From Prorocentrum cordatum (Eukaryota > Sar > Dinophyceae > Prorocentrales > Prorocentraceae): a DNA stretch of 64,000 nucleotides. Position numbers and translations under genes: made by a program. The notes below the pieces were generated by a model that saw only the letters and a list, made by a program, of their open reading frames with translations, was not told the DNA's origin and made no database searches. Of this stretch, positions 9,691 through 20,992 are shown one piece after another. The stretch lies in assembly GCA_963575745.1 (NCBI GenBank), contig CAUYUJ010012625.1:173501-237500 (forward strand). The letters run 5' to 3'. Numbering within the stretch: the first letter of the stretch is position 1; every line of letters starts with the position of its first letter.

Positions 9691-12600
9691 GCCGCGGTCG
9701 AAGCCGAGGCCGAGGGAGAGTAGGAGCACCCAGGGCACAGTGTGTGCGTATGTGTACCTGCAGTTGTCGGAGATCTTGAGCCGTGAAGCTGCATACGGGG
9801 CATTCGAGTGAAAAAGGTTGAACAACTTCTGCCGCCGTGTAGCTACTGCGTCCAAGAGCGCAGCGATTGTGGGCATAAGACCTCATAACATGTCGCTGAG
9901 CATTCTCCCGAGTGCTGAGAACCTGGAGGCACCTGAAACACTGGTTCGTGACCGTGAGAAGTGCTGCCTCGTTTCGAACTTTGTGAACTCTGCCTGCGTG
10001 TAATAAAAGAGCTTTCATGCTGGTGAATGTGTCACCACACCGCTGCCCCTCTGAGTTCTTCAGATTGCAGACGAACTCGCCAGGGGCGTCCACCTCCTCC
10101 TCCACCTCCTCCTCCATCACGATACTCGGGGCCACCGAGGGCCCACTAGGTGGTGCGATCGCTTTAGAAAAATAGGTGGCCCTGATGACTGTGAGGTCAA
10201 TCGAGGCCCAGTCGTCGAACTCCTTAGTGTAAAATAGACCCAAGAGAGGAAAATCTTCTGGAACCAAGTCAGCGAACTCCTCAGACTGGCTTCTGGCAAA
10301 CTGGAGGTCCTCAAGTACCTGACGGGCCCAGGGGTTAGCCTTTTCGTGGATGGTCCAGTCGTCGTTCATGCTAGGTATGTCATTGATCGTGCCTAGTATG
10401 CATGCCCGAGCTTGCCTGTGGGCGCTAGGGTATTTAATCCAGGACTGATACCAGCGTAGCCTCCGAAGTCGCAGTTCGTCTGCCAAGGGAAGGATCTGCC
10501 AGTAGGCCCATACCCTGTGAGAGCTCCACTTCCAGCGCACCCCGTCGTGGTCCTCAGTGCCCTTGACCCCGAGACCCCTGCGCATCGCCCTCATCATGAT
10601 CTTGTCACCCTCGACCGTGAAACTTTTATCTGGGACCCTCCCCTCCATCCCCGACAAGAGAGCACCTTGCACGTACGAAAGGATGGCCATGCGCTTGATG
10701 CCGCGGGCAGCCTCGTGGACAAGAAAGTTAGAGATGATGCCGAGGCCAGTCCGTCCAGCCTGGAATCTTTTTCCTTTCTCAATCTGCAGCGATCCCTGCA
10801 CCGTCAGCCAACCGCCGAGGATGCGCATAAATCTGCCAAACTGCCCAGAGAGACGCAGAGTGCCTGCATGCAGGAGGCGGCGTTGGGCGATGCAGCCTTT
10901 CCCAAAAAGCCTAGCCAGTGTGACTCGCTTGCCCTCGTTGAGCCCCACGCCGATGCCGTCCAGGGAGGATGCTAACTTACTGCTGCTAACCTGTGCCAGT
11001 GCGGTAAGGTGACGTGCCTCTCCTCCTCCTCCAAAGGGTTCAGGTCCTCTTCCTGGGATCACCGTCTTCGTGATATCGTCGGCGTACAGTGTGATGCCCG
11101 TGTCCGTGCGTGTGCCGTCCACCTCCTCCGCCTGTGAATACGTGTACGAGCTCGTCCCCGCCCTCCAGCTCAGAAAAGCCTCCAGGCCCTGAAGATAGAA
11201 ATAAGGGAAGCCTCTGGCAGGATTAGGGTGTCCCATGAGCTCTCCAGAGGTAGGCCTGAGGGAGATGGGCCTGTCGGGTCCCATGATCTGCATCGCCGTC
11301 TGCATCGTGCGAGAGTGCTGGAACCTAACGTCCTCGGGGAGGTAGAGGGACTCGAGGCAATTCAAGATCGTCTCTCGTGTCGTGCTGGCGAAAGCGTTCG
11401 TGGCATCTTCATTGATGATGGCGTGTGATAGCGATAACTTCTGGAGCCTCCAGCTCAAGCAGTCCTGCACCGCGATGGCGTCTTCGCGCCGGCGGCGACG
11501 AGCAAAGCCGTGACAAAAATACGGAAGTGGGTCACGGTGGCGACGAGCCCGATTCCAAAGATGGGCGTTCCACGCCTTGCCCATCGGGCAGAAGAGATGT
11601 ATCCAACGTTGTCCGAGCGGTCCTGGCTTGCCATTGTCCTTGTCCAGGCCCACGATGTGGGAGATGTCGAAGACCAGTGGGGTGGAGGAAGTCCGCCGAA
11701 AGGATCCGATGATGTCGAGCATTCTTTCCCTGAAGGCCTGTGCCGTCGCAGGGGTAGGGCACGAACCCACTCCACCACGTTTGAACTTGTGCCACTGGTC
11801 GGGGTCGATCAGGATCAGCCAGAGCTCCGACGGCATACTCCACGCGGGTGTAGCTCGTCTCTTCGGTGCCCTGCGGAGCGCCCTGATGACGCCCGAAAGG
11901 TCCTGATCTGCCGTCTCTAAATCTGCCATCTGCATCGTGTCGTAGCGCTGCTGGTCCGTGCGGTGAGCCTCGTCCCCCTCGTAGGTGCGGTCGAAGCGCT
12001 CCGTCAGCTCCGCCCGTAGGTCGCAGTCCACCGCCGAGAGTCCGCCCTGCTGAGCGGGCAAGCGTAAGAAGTCGGCGATGTCCTGTGGTTCGCAGTTCTC
12101 CTCTCGTGCCTTGAAGTACTTCCGATGTCGGGGCCCTCTGCCCTTGCGGGCCAGTCGCCGAAGCAGAGTCTGCACGGCGAAGTGGTCGTGCTCCCTCCAG
12201 GCGGAGTTGAGCTCCCCGACCAGCAGGGAGTTGCGTTCCTTGGTGATCTGGCGTGACAGCTGCCTGAGCCTGAACGTGATCCTCGCCAGTTCCAGTTCGA
12301 CGTCCGCGCGTGCCTGACGGGGAGCAACGGTGCGAGGGTCACTAACGGCGCACCGCCGGGCAGTCCCCACTCGCGCCGCGCCCCCCGCTCGGCCCGAGTC
12401 TCGACCAATATGAAGTTCACGCAACCGTCGGCGACGTGCCAGGATCTCCGAACGCAGCCTTTCCAGAACCGACTTCTCAGCCGCCGAAGGTGAAGGGCGT
12501 AAAAACTCCGTCAGCGCCGCCTCCCTGAGCAGCACCGAAATAGAGTTCCACAGCTCGTCTGTCGTAGGCCGTGAGCAAAGCCGTACCCATTCATCTTCAG

Positions 12601-13645
12601 GGATGGCCAGGATGGCTTCGTGGACCCGTTCCACCGCAGAGGTGCACTCCTCCCCGCCGCGCAGGATGCGCGACATGGTATCGAAATCCCAGCACTGCCT
12701 CTGGGTAGAACTGGCCTCGAAGCGGTAGCTGCATTCCATGAAGACGGGGCGGTGGTCCCTGTCGTCCAGGGTACTCACGGGCTGGAGCCGCCTCCCCGCA
12801 GGTCGAAGAACACGGCAGACTCGGACGTGAGGAAGCAAGCCCGTCGGAGCGTGGATAAAGTCTATCCGCGACGTGTGTCCCAGTGGCCCGTGAAACGTTG
12901 GCCCAGCTGGGTAGTGCGTGTTGATCGCGCTCAGCGCCGTGTCCCTCAGCACCTGGTGCCAATTCTTGCCAGCGAAATGCTCCAACTCAGCACCACAAGG
13001 GCCCACGTGTGCGGCGGCTTCCCGTTCCCAGTCCCAATCGGCTCCGTGTGTACTGGTGTCCCGTGGGGCCGTGACGCACTCGCCGTCCAATGTGTCGTCT
13101 GCGCAGAAGCCCAGTTGGTCATTCAAATCGATGCCAACAAACGGTGTGCACCTGGAGCCCACTCCGTTGATGACCGACTTCGCCCAGTTGCAAAGTCCCA
13201 GCACGACGTTCCGATACTGTGTACGTCCGCCGCGGAGAGACGGAAGAGTTGGGAAGTAGAGCACCATGAATAGAACGTCCGAGGTCTGTGATTTTAAACG
13301 TACTGCTCCGCCACGTCCACTTAAGAAACTGGGCGGCGTGAAAATCTTACGAATGAAATTCCTCGGGAAGCGCCTCTGGTGGAGGAAGATCGACACCCCG
13401 CAACTCTTGTTGGAGGCCCTCGTCCACCCAAAACTCAGTTCCCAGTGATAAGGATGAAGGAAAAGTGAGTGTGTGTCCTCTGTCTGGCGACGGGAGGTAC
13501 CTGGCAGCATGATAGCTCCAATATTTTTGAATTCGTCAGAGACCTCCGATGCCCGCGTAGCCCCCGTCAGGAACATGGGATTATAGACGCACGTCCGAAG
13601 TGTGAATGTGTTGCCATCTTCAGCGTGGGGGCGGGTCCTCTCCAT
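9689..13645 (-). CDS. LINE polyprotein: endonuclease, reverse transcriptase, C2H2 fingers
   Basis: Start chosen at the ATG at 13645 (MERTRPHAEDGN), because everything upstream in the frame is low-complexity repeat; the frame stays open to 8789. Domain order: (1) an endonuclease/exonuclease/phosphatase fold with GIDLNDQ near 13130, TSRIDFIHAP near 12865 and DDRDHRPVF near 12755, that is the usual Asp/Asn, Ser-Asp and His residues; (2) reverse transcriptase with the catalytic YADD at 11086-11075; (3) near 10080-9737, three zinc-finger-like motifs, the last a canonical C2H2 (CPVC, twelve residues, then HIRTH). Such an enzyme nicks target DNA and primes reverse transcription there. An in-frame 26-codon insert (the 78-bp repeat) lies between the endonuclease and RT parts. 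Confidence 0.85.
12316..12393. repeat. Exact 78-bp repeat inside the polyprotein ORF
   Basis: Identical over 78 bases to 8537-8614. It adds 26 codons (on the minus strand, reading roughly RAGG ... TVAP) without a stop or frame change. On the coding strand it ends CCCCGTCAG just before GCACGCG, which resembles a 3' splice site, so it may be removed from RNA. No matching 5' splice site at the right phase is obvious. Confidence 0.85.
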
Positions 13646-13857
13646 CACCAGGGCGCCAAGTACGCCCAGCTGCAGGAAGGCGAAGGCGCTCACGGCGAGG
13701 AGCCAGCGCCTCGCGCGGGGGGCCCCGACCCCCTCTCTCATGGGCGAGGAGAGCCCCTCGAGGGAGAAGCCATGCCGCTGAAACACCTGACTTTGTAAGG
13801 AAGTGTACTGAAGTGCCGCGGGAAAGGGGGGTAGTCTGGGCCGCTGCAGCGGCTGGA

Positions 13858-13932
13858 GGAGGAGGAGAGGAAGGAGGAGGAGGAGGAGGAGGAGGAGGAG
13901 GAGGGAGGAGGAGGGAGAGGGAGGAGGAGCAG
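13858..13932. repeat. (GGA)n tract
   Basis: GGA-rich tract just upstream of the LINE start codon on the minus strand. A complementary (CCT)n tract lies at 14128-14205, so the two could pair as imperfect inverted arms. Confidence 0.8.
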
Positions 13933-14127
13933 GAGGAGGCAGGAGAGTCAATTTGGAGTGCCCGAGCTCGAATAGCAGCTCTCCTTGCAGCCCGGGGGCC
14001 AGCCACGGGGGGCCCCTGGAGAGACCTCTCGAGGACTCCGGCGCGCACGCGCCGAGCTCGGACCCCGAGGAGCCTGCGCAGGTCGGCCGTCGTCGTCGTC
14101 GCCGCCCCTGATCCTCCCGCTCGTCGT

Positions 14128-14205
14128 CGCTCCTCCTTCTCCTCCTCCTCGTCCTCCTCCTCCTCCTCCTCCTCCTCCTCCTCCTCCTCCTGCTCCTCCG
14201 CCCCC
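14128..14205. repeat. (CCT)n tract
   Basis: CTCCTC repeats followed by a C run. Together with 13858-13932 they bracket about 200 bp of GC-rich sequence without a supportable gene. Confidence 0.8.
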
Positions 14206-14209
14206 CCCC

Positions 14210-15400
14210 CCGAAGGCGCCCTAGAATTCCTGGCCGCCGCGGGCTTCCGGGACACTGGCGGCGGCCTCCTGGAGCTCGGGGCGGAGGAACCCACCGGTCG
14301 GAAGAAGTAGGTAGAAGCATGGAGTAGGAAGGCGTTGAGAGCAGATCGGGTCTCCGCCCGCCCCCTGGAGAGGAGGGAAGAGGGGAAGCCACTCGATCAG
14401 TGAAGTAGGAAGGCGCTTAAAGTAGATCGAAATGTGGGAATCCCCCAAAACATACTTTCAACGACCGATGAGTATCGTTTAACCGATCCCCCGCACAGCA
14501 GCGTGGGCTGGGCCCCACGGGCCGATTTACCCCTCCTAGATGGGGATATAGGCCGAGTCCTGCGGGTTTCGAGGGGTGCATCCCCAACTGGGGGTGTAAT
14601 TTGGTGGGGGCCTCGAAGGGGATGAGCATGGGGATAGGGATCGGTCAAACCATGCTAACGCTCCCCTCCTTCACTTCATAGCCTCCCCTTCCTGGGCGGA
14701 TAGTGCAGCGAATGAACCCAAAGTCTTGGGGGAAGGTCGCACCAAGGTCCTGCACTGCACCGTGACCCTCTTGTTCACGTTGCCGACCCTGCGCAAGAAA
14801 ACTGTTTTGAACAAATGCCCTGGACGGATACGGATCAAAAAGAAGGCGCGTGAACATCCATGGAGGCCTGGACTAAACGAGAAGACGTGAAGGTAGCCGG
14901 AGTGCGTTGGGGAGAAAGCGAAGCTATGACGATGCGCACATATACATGTCGTGCGTCAAGGTATGAGTACATGCACATGTAAGCACACACGGATGCATCG
15001 AGAATGTGGGAAGGAGAAAACGAAGAAGCGGAATCGCCCAACGGGTTGTGAGTGGCCCGTGGTTGTCTCGAGCCAAGCATGTAAATGCCCAGTGCTTGTC
15101 CGCAAGTGTCTGCGATTATCCCTGGGGTGCCCCCTTCGTGTCTTGTGACTCACGATAGTCTACGCGGCAACACGAACTTCACACAAACATACGTCTATAT
15201 CGTGACATCTGCATATCGGTTGTATATATGTACATGTATATATGTATGCTGTGTGTCGGGAGGCAAGAAACATCAAAACTGCCTCCGTGAGACTCCGGAA
15301 ATGCCTCCTACGACATTATAACGAACATCAAGGAGGCCTAGGTATACATTGGGCCGGAGGCGATGAAGTATATTGAAAGAAAGAAAACGCGATATACACA
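14210..15400. other. Stretch without recognised gene
   Basis: No family is recognised on either strand. It includes short hairpins near 14500 (GGGCCCCACGGGCC) and an AT-richer part with TATATGTACATGTATA-type steps at 15215-15250. A (GA)n run at 15402-15422 follows. Confidence 0.4.
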
Positions 15401-15444
15401 TGGAGAGAGAGAGAGAGAGATAGAAAACAAAAAAAATAGCCGGA

Positions 15445-16375
15445 CGAAAGACCCAACCACATGCAATTGCGAGTACCGCATTGTGGGTACCGGTTTCGGT
15501 GGAGCTCCTATGGGGCCACGAAACTTGTGAGGGGTGCGCCGAAATTGGTGGCGCGGACGCATGTGGACACCGCCACGGGGGCCTTCCGTGTAGCTCCTTA
15601 TGGGGCCACGAAACGCTGCCCTGGGCGAGGGAGACGCATGCGAACTGCGCCAAAGGGACCTTCGCTGGAGCTCCGTATGGGGCCACGAAGCGCTGTCATG
15701 GGTGGGGGAGACGCATGCGAACTGCGCCTCTGGCGCCTTCGGTGGTGCTACCTATGGGGCCACGAAACGCTGTCCTGGGTGGGAGAGACGCATGCGAACA
15801 CCCCGATTGAGGCCTTCGGTGGAACTCCCTATGGGGCCACGAAGCGCTGTCCTGGGCAGGGGAGACGCATGCGAACACCCCCACTGGGGCCTTCGGTGGA
15901 GCTCCCTATTGGGCCACGAAGCGCTGCCCTGGGTGGGGGAACCGCATGCGCCCACCCCCACTGGGGCCTTCGGTGGAGCTCCCTATGGGGCCACGAAGCG
16001 CTGTCCTGGGTGGGGGAACCGCATGCGCCCACCCCCACTGGGGCCTTCGGTGGAGCTCCCTACGGGGCCACGAAACGCTTCCCTGGGTGAGCGAACCGCA
16101 TGCGCCCACCCCCACTGGGGCCTTCGGTGGAGCTCCCTATGGGGCCACGAAGAGCTGCCCTGGGTGAGCGAACCGCATGCGCCCATCCCCCACAGGGGCC
16201 TTCGGTGGAGCTCCCTATGGGGCTACGAAACGTGTGAGAGGTGTGCCGAGAGCAGAGGCAAGGAGGGGGAGGAGGGAGGAGGGGGAGGAGGGAAGGAAAG
16301 AAGGAGGAAGGAAGGAAAGAGGAACGCGGGGCACCGCCTCTTCAAAACGAGGACCCAACACCACAGGATGGCTGG
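15445..16375. repeat. Composite tandem element T77, long copy
   Basis: A 5' module (AACCACATGCAATTGCGAG) precedes ten tandem units anchored by ATGGGGCCACGA at 15510, 15600, 15677, 15754, 15831, 15908, 15985, 16062, 16139 and 16217. The spacing is 90, then 77 repeatedly, then 78. A GGA/GGAAGG purine stretch follows, then a 3' module (AACGCGGGGCACC ... TTCAAAACGAGGACC). The 77-bp period is not a multiple of three, yet all three plus frames stay open for long distances, giving ORFs up to 322 codons that are probably not genes. The short copy is at 1415-1985. Confidence 0.85.
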
Positions 16376-16596
16376 TAAAACAAGCAACAGCAAAGAGAGA
16401 GAGAGAGGGGGAGAGGGCGAGAGATGGGGCGCAGAGGGACATGCTAGTGCTTTGCGCCTTCCTCGGAGGCACCTGTCCGAGCTGAACAATCTAGTACACG
16501 CATCGTGTAGTTTAAAGTTTCCCGAGCGGTATGGCCAGAAAACGCCCGCAACTGAGCAGATATTATAAGATTTCTCGGCACGCGCGTCGCCCCTTG

Positions 16597-16824
<228 letters not shown>

Positions 16825-16908
16825 GGTGGGGGGGGGGCGACGCACACAGTGTATGAATATGTTGGGTCGACGCCGAAAAGAGGAAGAGAAAGAGAGAGAA
16901 ATATAGAT

Positions 16909-16940
<32 letters not shown>

Positions 16941-17077
16941 AGATGGACAACGGAAATCGCTTCAACCGCGGCCCTTGGGGTGTAATAGCTGCACTGTGAT
17001 ACACTGAGTGGAATTGTTGGTTCTCCGCCTGTCAATGTTTCTGAGTGCGTCCATGCGTTTTGAATCCGTTTCAGGGC

Positions 17078-17253
17078 GACGACATCCAGGCATATCCACT
17101 GCTCCCTGGTCAGGCCCGTCCTGAACACAGGATCGGTGTATTCGCCACGCCCTCCTGGCTTGGCCAGGAGGGCGTATACACGACTTCTGGGACCAGGGAG
17201 GGCCCGACCAACGGGCAATGGATATGCATAGATTTCGTCGCCCAGCCGTTTGC
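17078..17253. repeat. Foldback (inverted repeat) element of 176 bp
   Basis: The left arm (GGCGACGACATCC, GCATATCCACTGC, CCACGCCCTCCTGG) pairs with the reverse complement of the right arm (GGCGACGAAATC, GCATATCCATTGC). The centre is a strong hairpin (CCTCCTGGCTTGGCCAGGAGG). The arms are about 85 bp with little loop, like a small foldback transposon or MITE. Confidence 0.65.
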
Positions 17254-18000
17254 CAACATTGGATGGGTGAGAACAAAGCAGCCCCAACAAAACGAAACCA
17301 AACTGTGAGGGGGCGAACAGTATGCCTTAGGCCAATCGGACAACACCTCATCCGTAGGCCCCGCGTGTCCCTATGATTGTCCCGTGTGTGTTCCGTGAAT
17401 CGTCCCATGATTGTCCTGTGCGTGTCCCAGGGGTGATCCAAATCGCGGGTGTGTGATAACACAAGGGATAGAACTCACATAGCACGATAAAGACATCCAT
17501 ATATGTATATATGCATGTATGGTTAGTACACCATCGGCAACACATACGAGCGTGTGTGCATATGCACGTGCATACAAGACTGCACTGGTGATCCGCGCCA
17601 TGCACCGTGGTCCTGGATGCTTGCCATGCTGGCGCGGAGGGCAGGACGAGACCGTGGAACATTTAGCGATAACTCCTTGTTGCCGTTTCCTACATCGTCG
17701 TTATGATAATGTTACTATGTAGCCTTCCCTCCTGTTTCATTGCTCCTCTTCCTCACTCTCGCCCAACCCTGCAAATTCGTCCCCTATCCTCTTTTAAAAT
17801 CGTTGCGGAAACTCCTCCTAGGAGAGCCGTGTGGGGGCCTCACGGAAGTCTTTGGGACTTCTGGAGGCCTTCCCGGTTCCTTCTGCGGGCCTCTGGGGGC
17901 TTTGTCGGGCCAGCCTGCACCCAACCGCGGTCTCCCTGAACGACTGGGTCACAAGTGGCAGTGCTTCGGGGGGCGTCTTGGGGCCATCTTGGACCGTCAT
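17254..18000. other. Stretch without recognised gene
   Basis: Contains imperfect GATTGTCC(C/T)GTG repeats at 17365-17430, an AT-rich TATATGTATATATGCATG segment near 17500, and otherwise unremarkable sequence. No coding similarity was recognised. Confidence 0.4.
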
Positions 18001-18004
18001 GCAG

Positions 18005-18215
18005 GAGAGCCCAGAATCGAATCGATACGTGGGATCGGCGATCGAAATGACTCGGATCGGCGGAAATCCGCAGCTGAAATCGAATCGGCGGAAATCGGCA
18101 AGCTAATGGGCCTCCGTTGAGAAATCAGAGCCCCAATCGGAATCCAAAATCGAATCGAATCGGAATTAAGAACCATCGAAATCGAGTCGAATCGAATCGG
18201 GAAAATCGAAACAAA
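18005..18215. repeat. Degenerate (AATCG)n repeat
   Basis: Repeated GAATCGAATCGG and GAAATCG steps over about 200 bp, interrupted and diverged. Confidence 0.55.
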
Positions 18216-18294
18216 ACCTGGTCATGGGGATCGCTTCGGGGCATCCCGGGGCCATGCTGGGAATATAAGTGTAGCTTCGACGCCCTTATGGACG

Positions 18295-18880
18295 GACTGG
18301 GGACCCACCAATAATGGGAACGAGTTATTTATCCGCGGCACCCGTCGCACAACGACGACGACGATCAGTACGATTACGACTAAGACTACGACCACGGTAC
18401 CAAAACGGCTACGAGTACGATCACGACCACAGCCACGACAACGATCAATCACGACTACAATCCCGATTAGAATCACGACTACAACAAATATTCAAATCAC
18501 GCCTACAACCACCCCAACATGATCTGGTCCGCCCAACAATAGAAGGCAAACGAGCCCCGCCTCGACGACGACAAGGACGGCTACGATTACAATTATCATC
18601 ACGACTACAACTACAACTACGATCACGACAACAATCACGATTACAACCACGAATACAACCGCAACCACCAATTGCGGTTGCCATACGCAAGATGCTCACA
18701 CATCCTCTCGCATTTAGGGTAGCTGATAACGGATTATTCCCTGGGAGAAAGCTCCCCCCAAACAACATTCAGCCCGCCCAACAATAGAGGGAACAGAATA
18801 TCCGACGAGACGACGACGACGACGACGGCAAAAACGACCACGAGGAGCAGCAGGAAGAGGACGAGGAACAATGAGGGGGA
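18295..18880. repeat. Three-unit ~235-bp tandem repeat with CGACTACAA filler
   Basis: An anchor resembling CCCRCCAACAATAG followed by CGACGACGAC occurs at about 18305, 18530 and 18775. The spaces are filled with degenerate ACGACTACA / ATCACGACTAC hexamer-like repeats. The structure is hierarchical: short repeats inside a longer unit. Confidence 0.5.
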
Positions 18881-19069
18881 GGAGGACAAGGAGGGGCAAG
18901 CTTGCCCCCCGCCGAGAGAAACGGGAGGCTGCAAATCTAAAGACCTCCAAGGGTTATGCGGTATGGGTTTGGTGGCGCTCACTTTGTATAAATGTATGTT
19001 GTCACACGCAAGACTGATGGTCACCACTGTGCCTCTGGGTACGGAGAGGGCGTCTCCTCTGGTCTAATC

Positions 19070-20848
19070 TAATCCCTGGAGCCCCAGTCCTCAGTCCAGG
19101 GGGGTCGTAATGGGCCTGGGCCCAAATGTCCGAAATATCTTGGGGAATCCAGCGTGCCTTCTGGGCTTTGAAAATGATGGCACGTGAATTTCCTGGCCCA
19201 AGCGGACCCCAAGACGCCCAAAAATCGGCCCAAGACGCCCAAGATGGTGCCCAGACGGCCCAAGAGGCCTCCAAGACGCCGCAGGAGGCCTCAAAGAGGC
19301 CTTCAAAGAAGACCCCAAGAGGCCAGCAGCATTGATGTGCCTAAGGTTTTTTGAAGAGTTTGGCGTTGTCGCCTTTTCGGCTTTCCGACGCTCCAAGACG
19401 GCCCAAGAGGCCTCCAAGACGGCCCCGAAACAGCCAAAGAGGCCTCCAAGGAGAACGTTTTTTTGCTGAATCGGCGATAACCGAGGTTATCCGGGGGGGG
19501 GGGGGAGGGGCGGCCGATAACCTAACCCTCGCGCTGTGGGCAACCCTGCATATGCCCGCGCACCCCCCTCCCGCGGACCTGCACAACAGGCAAGGGTAGG
19601 TTATCTTGGGGGGGGGAGGGGGGGACAAGCCCGATAACCCGGGTTATCGCCCGACCCTAACAAAAAACTCAAGAGAGCTCCAAGACGGACTAAGAGCGCC
19701 CCAAGACGGCCCAAGAGGCACCCAAGACGGCCCAAGAGGGCCCCAGGACGGCACCAAAAGGGGCCCAAGAGAGGTAGCACTGACCGAACATCCGAACCTT
19801 CCGCCTCAAGAGGCCCCCGAGAGCTCCAAGAGGCGCCCAGGAGGCCCCAAGAGGCACCCAAGAGGGCCCCAAGAGGCCCAACTGCCCCCAGAGGCCCCCG
19901 TGAGGCCTCTCACGAGATCCCGACGGACATCCAGTGGGCTTCATGCCCAGAACCCAGGCACGGTGGTGGAATGGGCCGAAGGACACTAGATCCGTCGCCC
20001 TCTGTGGTCTTGCAACAAAGGTGTCTGGCGTGTTAACTTGCTTACGATGTGGTTTCCAAAAGGGCTCTCCCCTAAGGCTCCGGACCGTCCCGGCCACCCA
20101 GAAGAGGTGGTTGCCAAACATTTCCCAGTCCAAATGGCTCCACGACGGCCCAAGATGACCTCCAAGACGGGAAGGATAGCCTCCAAGTTAGCCCAAGATG
20201 GACGAAGACGGCCCAAGAGAATTCAAGATGCCTCCAAGTTCGCCCAAGCAGCTTCCAAGACGGCCCAAGATGGCATCAAGATGGCTCAAGACGGCCCAAA
20301 CAGGCCCCCAAGAGGGCCTCCAAGACGGCCCCAAAGGCCTCCAAGAAGGCCTCCAGGGATGCCCGAAGAGGCCAAAATTATTGGCCCGAGACGGCCCAAG
20401 AGCCCCCTGAGATCGCCCCAAGATCGCCCAAGCGGCCTCCAGGATGGCCCCAGAACGGCCCAAGAGGCCCCCAAGACGGCCCCAAGAGGGCCCCAAGACG
20501 GCCCCAAGAGGGCCCCAGGACGGTTCGAGAGGCCTCCAAGACGCCAAAGATGGCCTCCAAGACGGCCCTGGAGCACCCTAAGAGGGCCCCAGGTCGGCCC
20601 GCTTCCGACGGGTTCAGACGGGCCAGGACTGCCTTACGACAAACAAAGGGGCCCCTGAGAAGCCCCCAAATGCCCCCCAAGAGACCCAGGAGGCCCCCAA
20701 GTAGGCTCCCAGGAAGCTCCCAGGAGGCCCCAAGAGTGCCCCCAGAGGCTCCCAAGATGCCCCATACCCTCCTCCTCCTCCTCCGCCTCTTCCTCCTCCT
20801 CCTCCCTCCTCCTCCTTCTCCTCTTGATCTTCCCCGCCATCCTTCCCC
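19070..20848. repeat. Block of the 11-bp motif AAGACGGCCCC/AAGAGGCCCCC, block 1
   Basis: Hundreds of bases consist of an approximately 11-bp motif alternating AAGACGGCCCC, AAGAGGCCTCC and AAGATGGCCTCC. A marker with TTTCGGCTTTCCGACGCTCC lies at 19370-19392. A start-type module (CCAGGCACGGTGGTGGAATG) lies at 19955 and a (CCT)n tract near 20765-20822. The plus strand reads Pro/Arg/Lys/Gly repeats, and the minus strand reads Gly-Arg-Leu-Gly / Gly-Ala-Ser-Trp repeats, in many frames. I take these ORFs as products of the repeat. Confidence 0.8.
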
Positions 20849-20849
20849 A

Positions 20850-20992
20850 AGTGTTCCCTGAAGGGTTTCCACTACAGTTTTGGGAACACATGGTCCGATA
20901 GCTTGACCGAGCTCTTGCCACAATGCTCGGCCACATGGGCGATTCCCAAAGGTAGGGGGCGGCGGTGATTCGCCGTAGACGTTTAAGATATG
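20850..20992. repeat. End module of the 11-bp composite, copy 1
   Basis: Contains GGGAACACATGGTCCGATAG, CGGCCACATGGGCG and GGGGGCGGCGGTGATTCGCC. The same module closes the block at 49868-50032, and a diverged copy lies at 60318-60460. Its constant position after 11-bp blocks marks it as part of one composite element. 20993-21350 holds a short TG-rich run and nothing recognised. Confidence 0.7.

Larger units (their letters stand above)
8530..13645 (-). mobile_element. LINE-type (non-LTR) retrotransposon, almost intact
   Basis: The minus strand carries a long open polyprotein (endonuclease, reverse transcriptase, zinc fingers) and then a second, overlapping or adjacent frame of about 268 codons. 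No in-frame stop interrupts the polyprotein between 13645 and 9690, which suggests a young copy. No terminal repeats were recognised, as expected for a LINE, and a 3' poly(A) or target-site duplication could not be identified, so the outer limits are approximate. The 78-bp repeat (8537-8614, 12316-12393) is an unusual internal feature. Confidence 0.8.

Noticed and set aside
13646-14392. N-terminal extension of the LINE polyprotein
   Set aside because: The frame is open upstream of 13645 only through GGA/CCT tracts and begins at a GTG; the ATG at 13645 is preferred.
15445-16240. CRISPR-like array
   Set aside because: The whole 77-bp unit is conserved with no unique spacers between short repeats, and the genome is eukaryotic.
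15600-16568. 322-codon plus-strand ORF over the 77-bp array as a repeat protein
   Set aside because: The unit length is not a multiple of three, and all frames are open equally, so no frame is preferred.
19000-20923. Many ORFs with PRRPKRPPRGPQ-like (plus) or GRLGGLLG / LGASWAVLG-like (minus) repeats
   Set aside because: They follow the 11-bp motif, occur in most frames and restart at each block. The repeat explains them without any gene.
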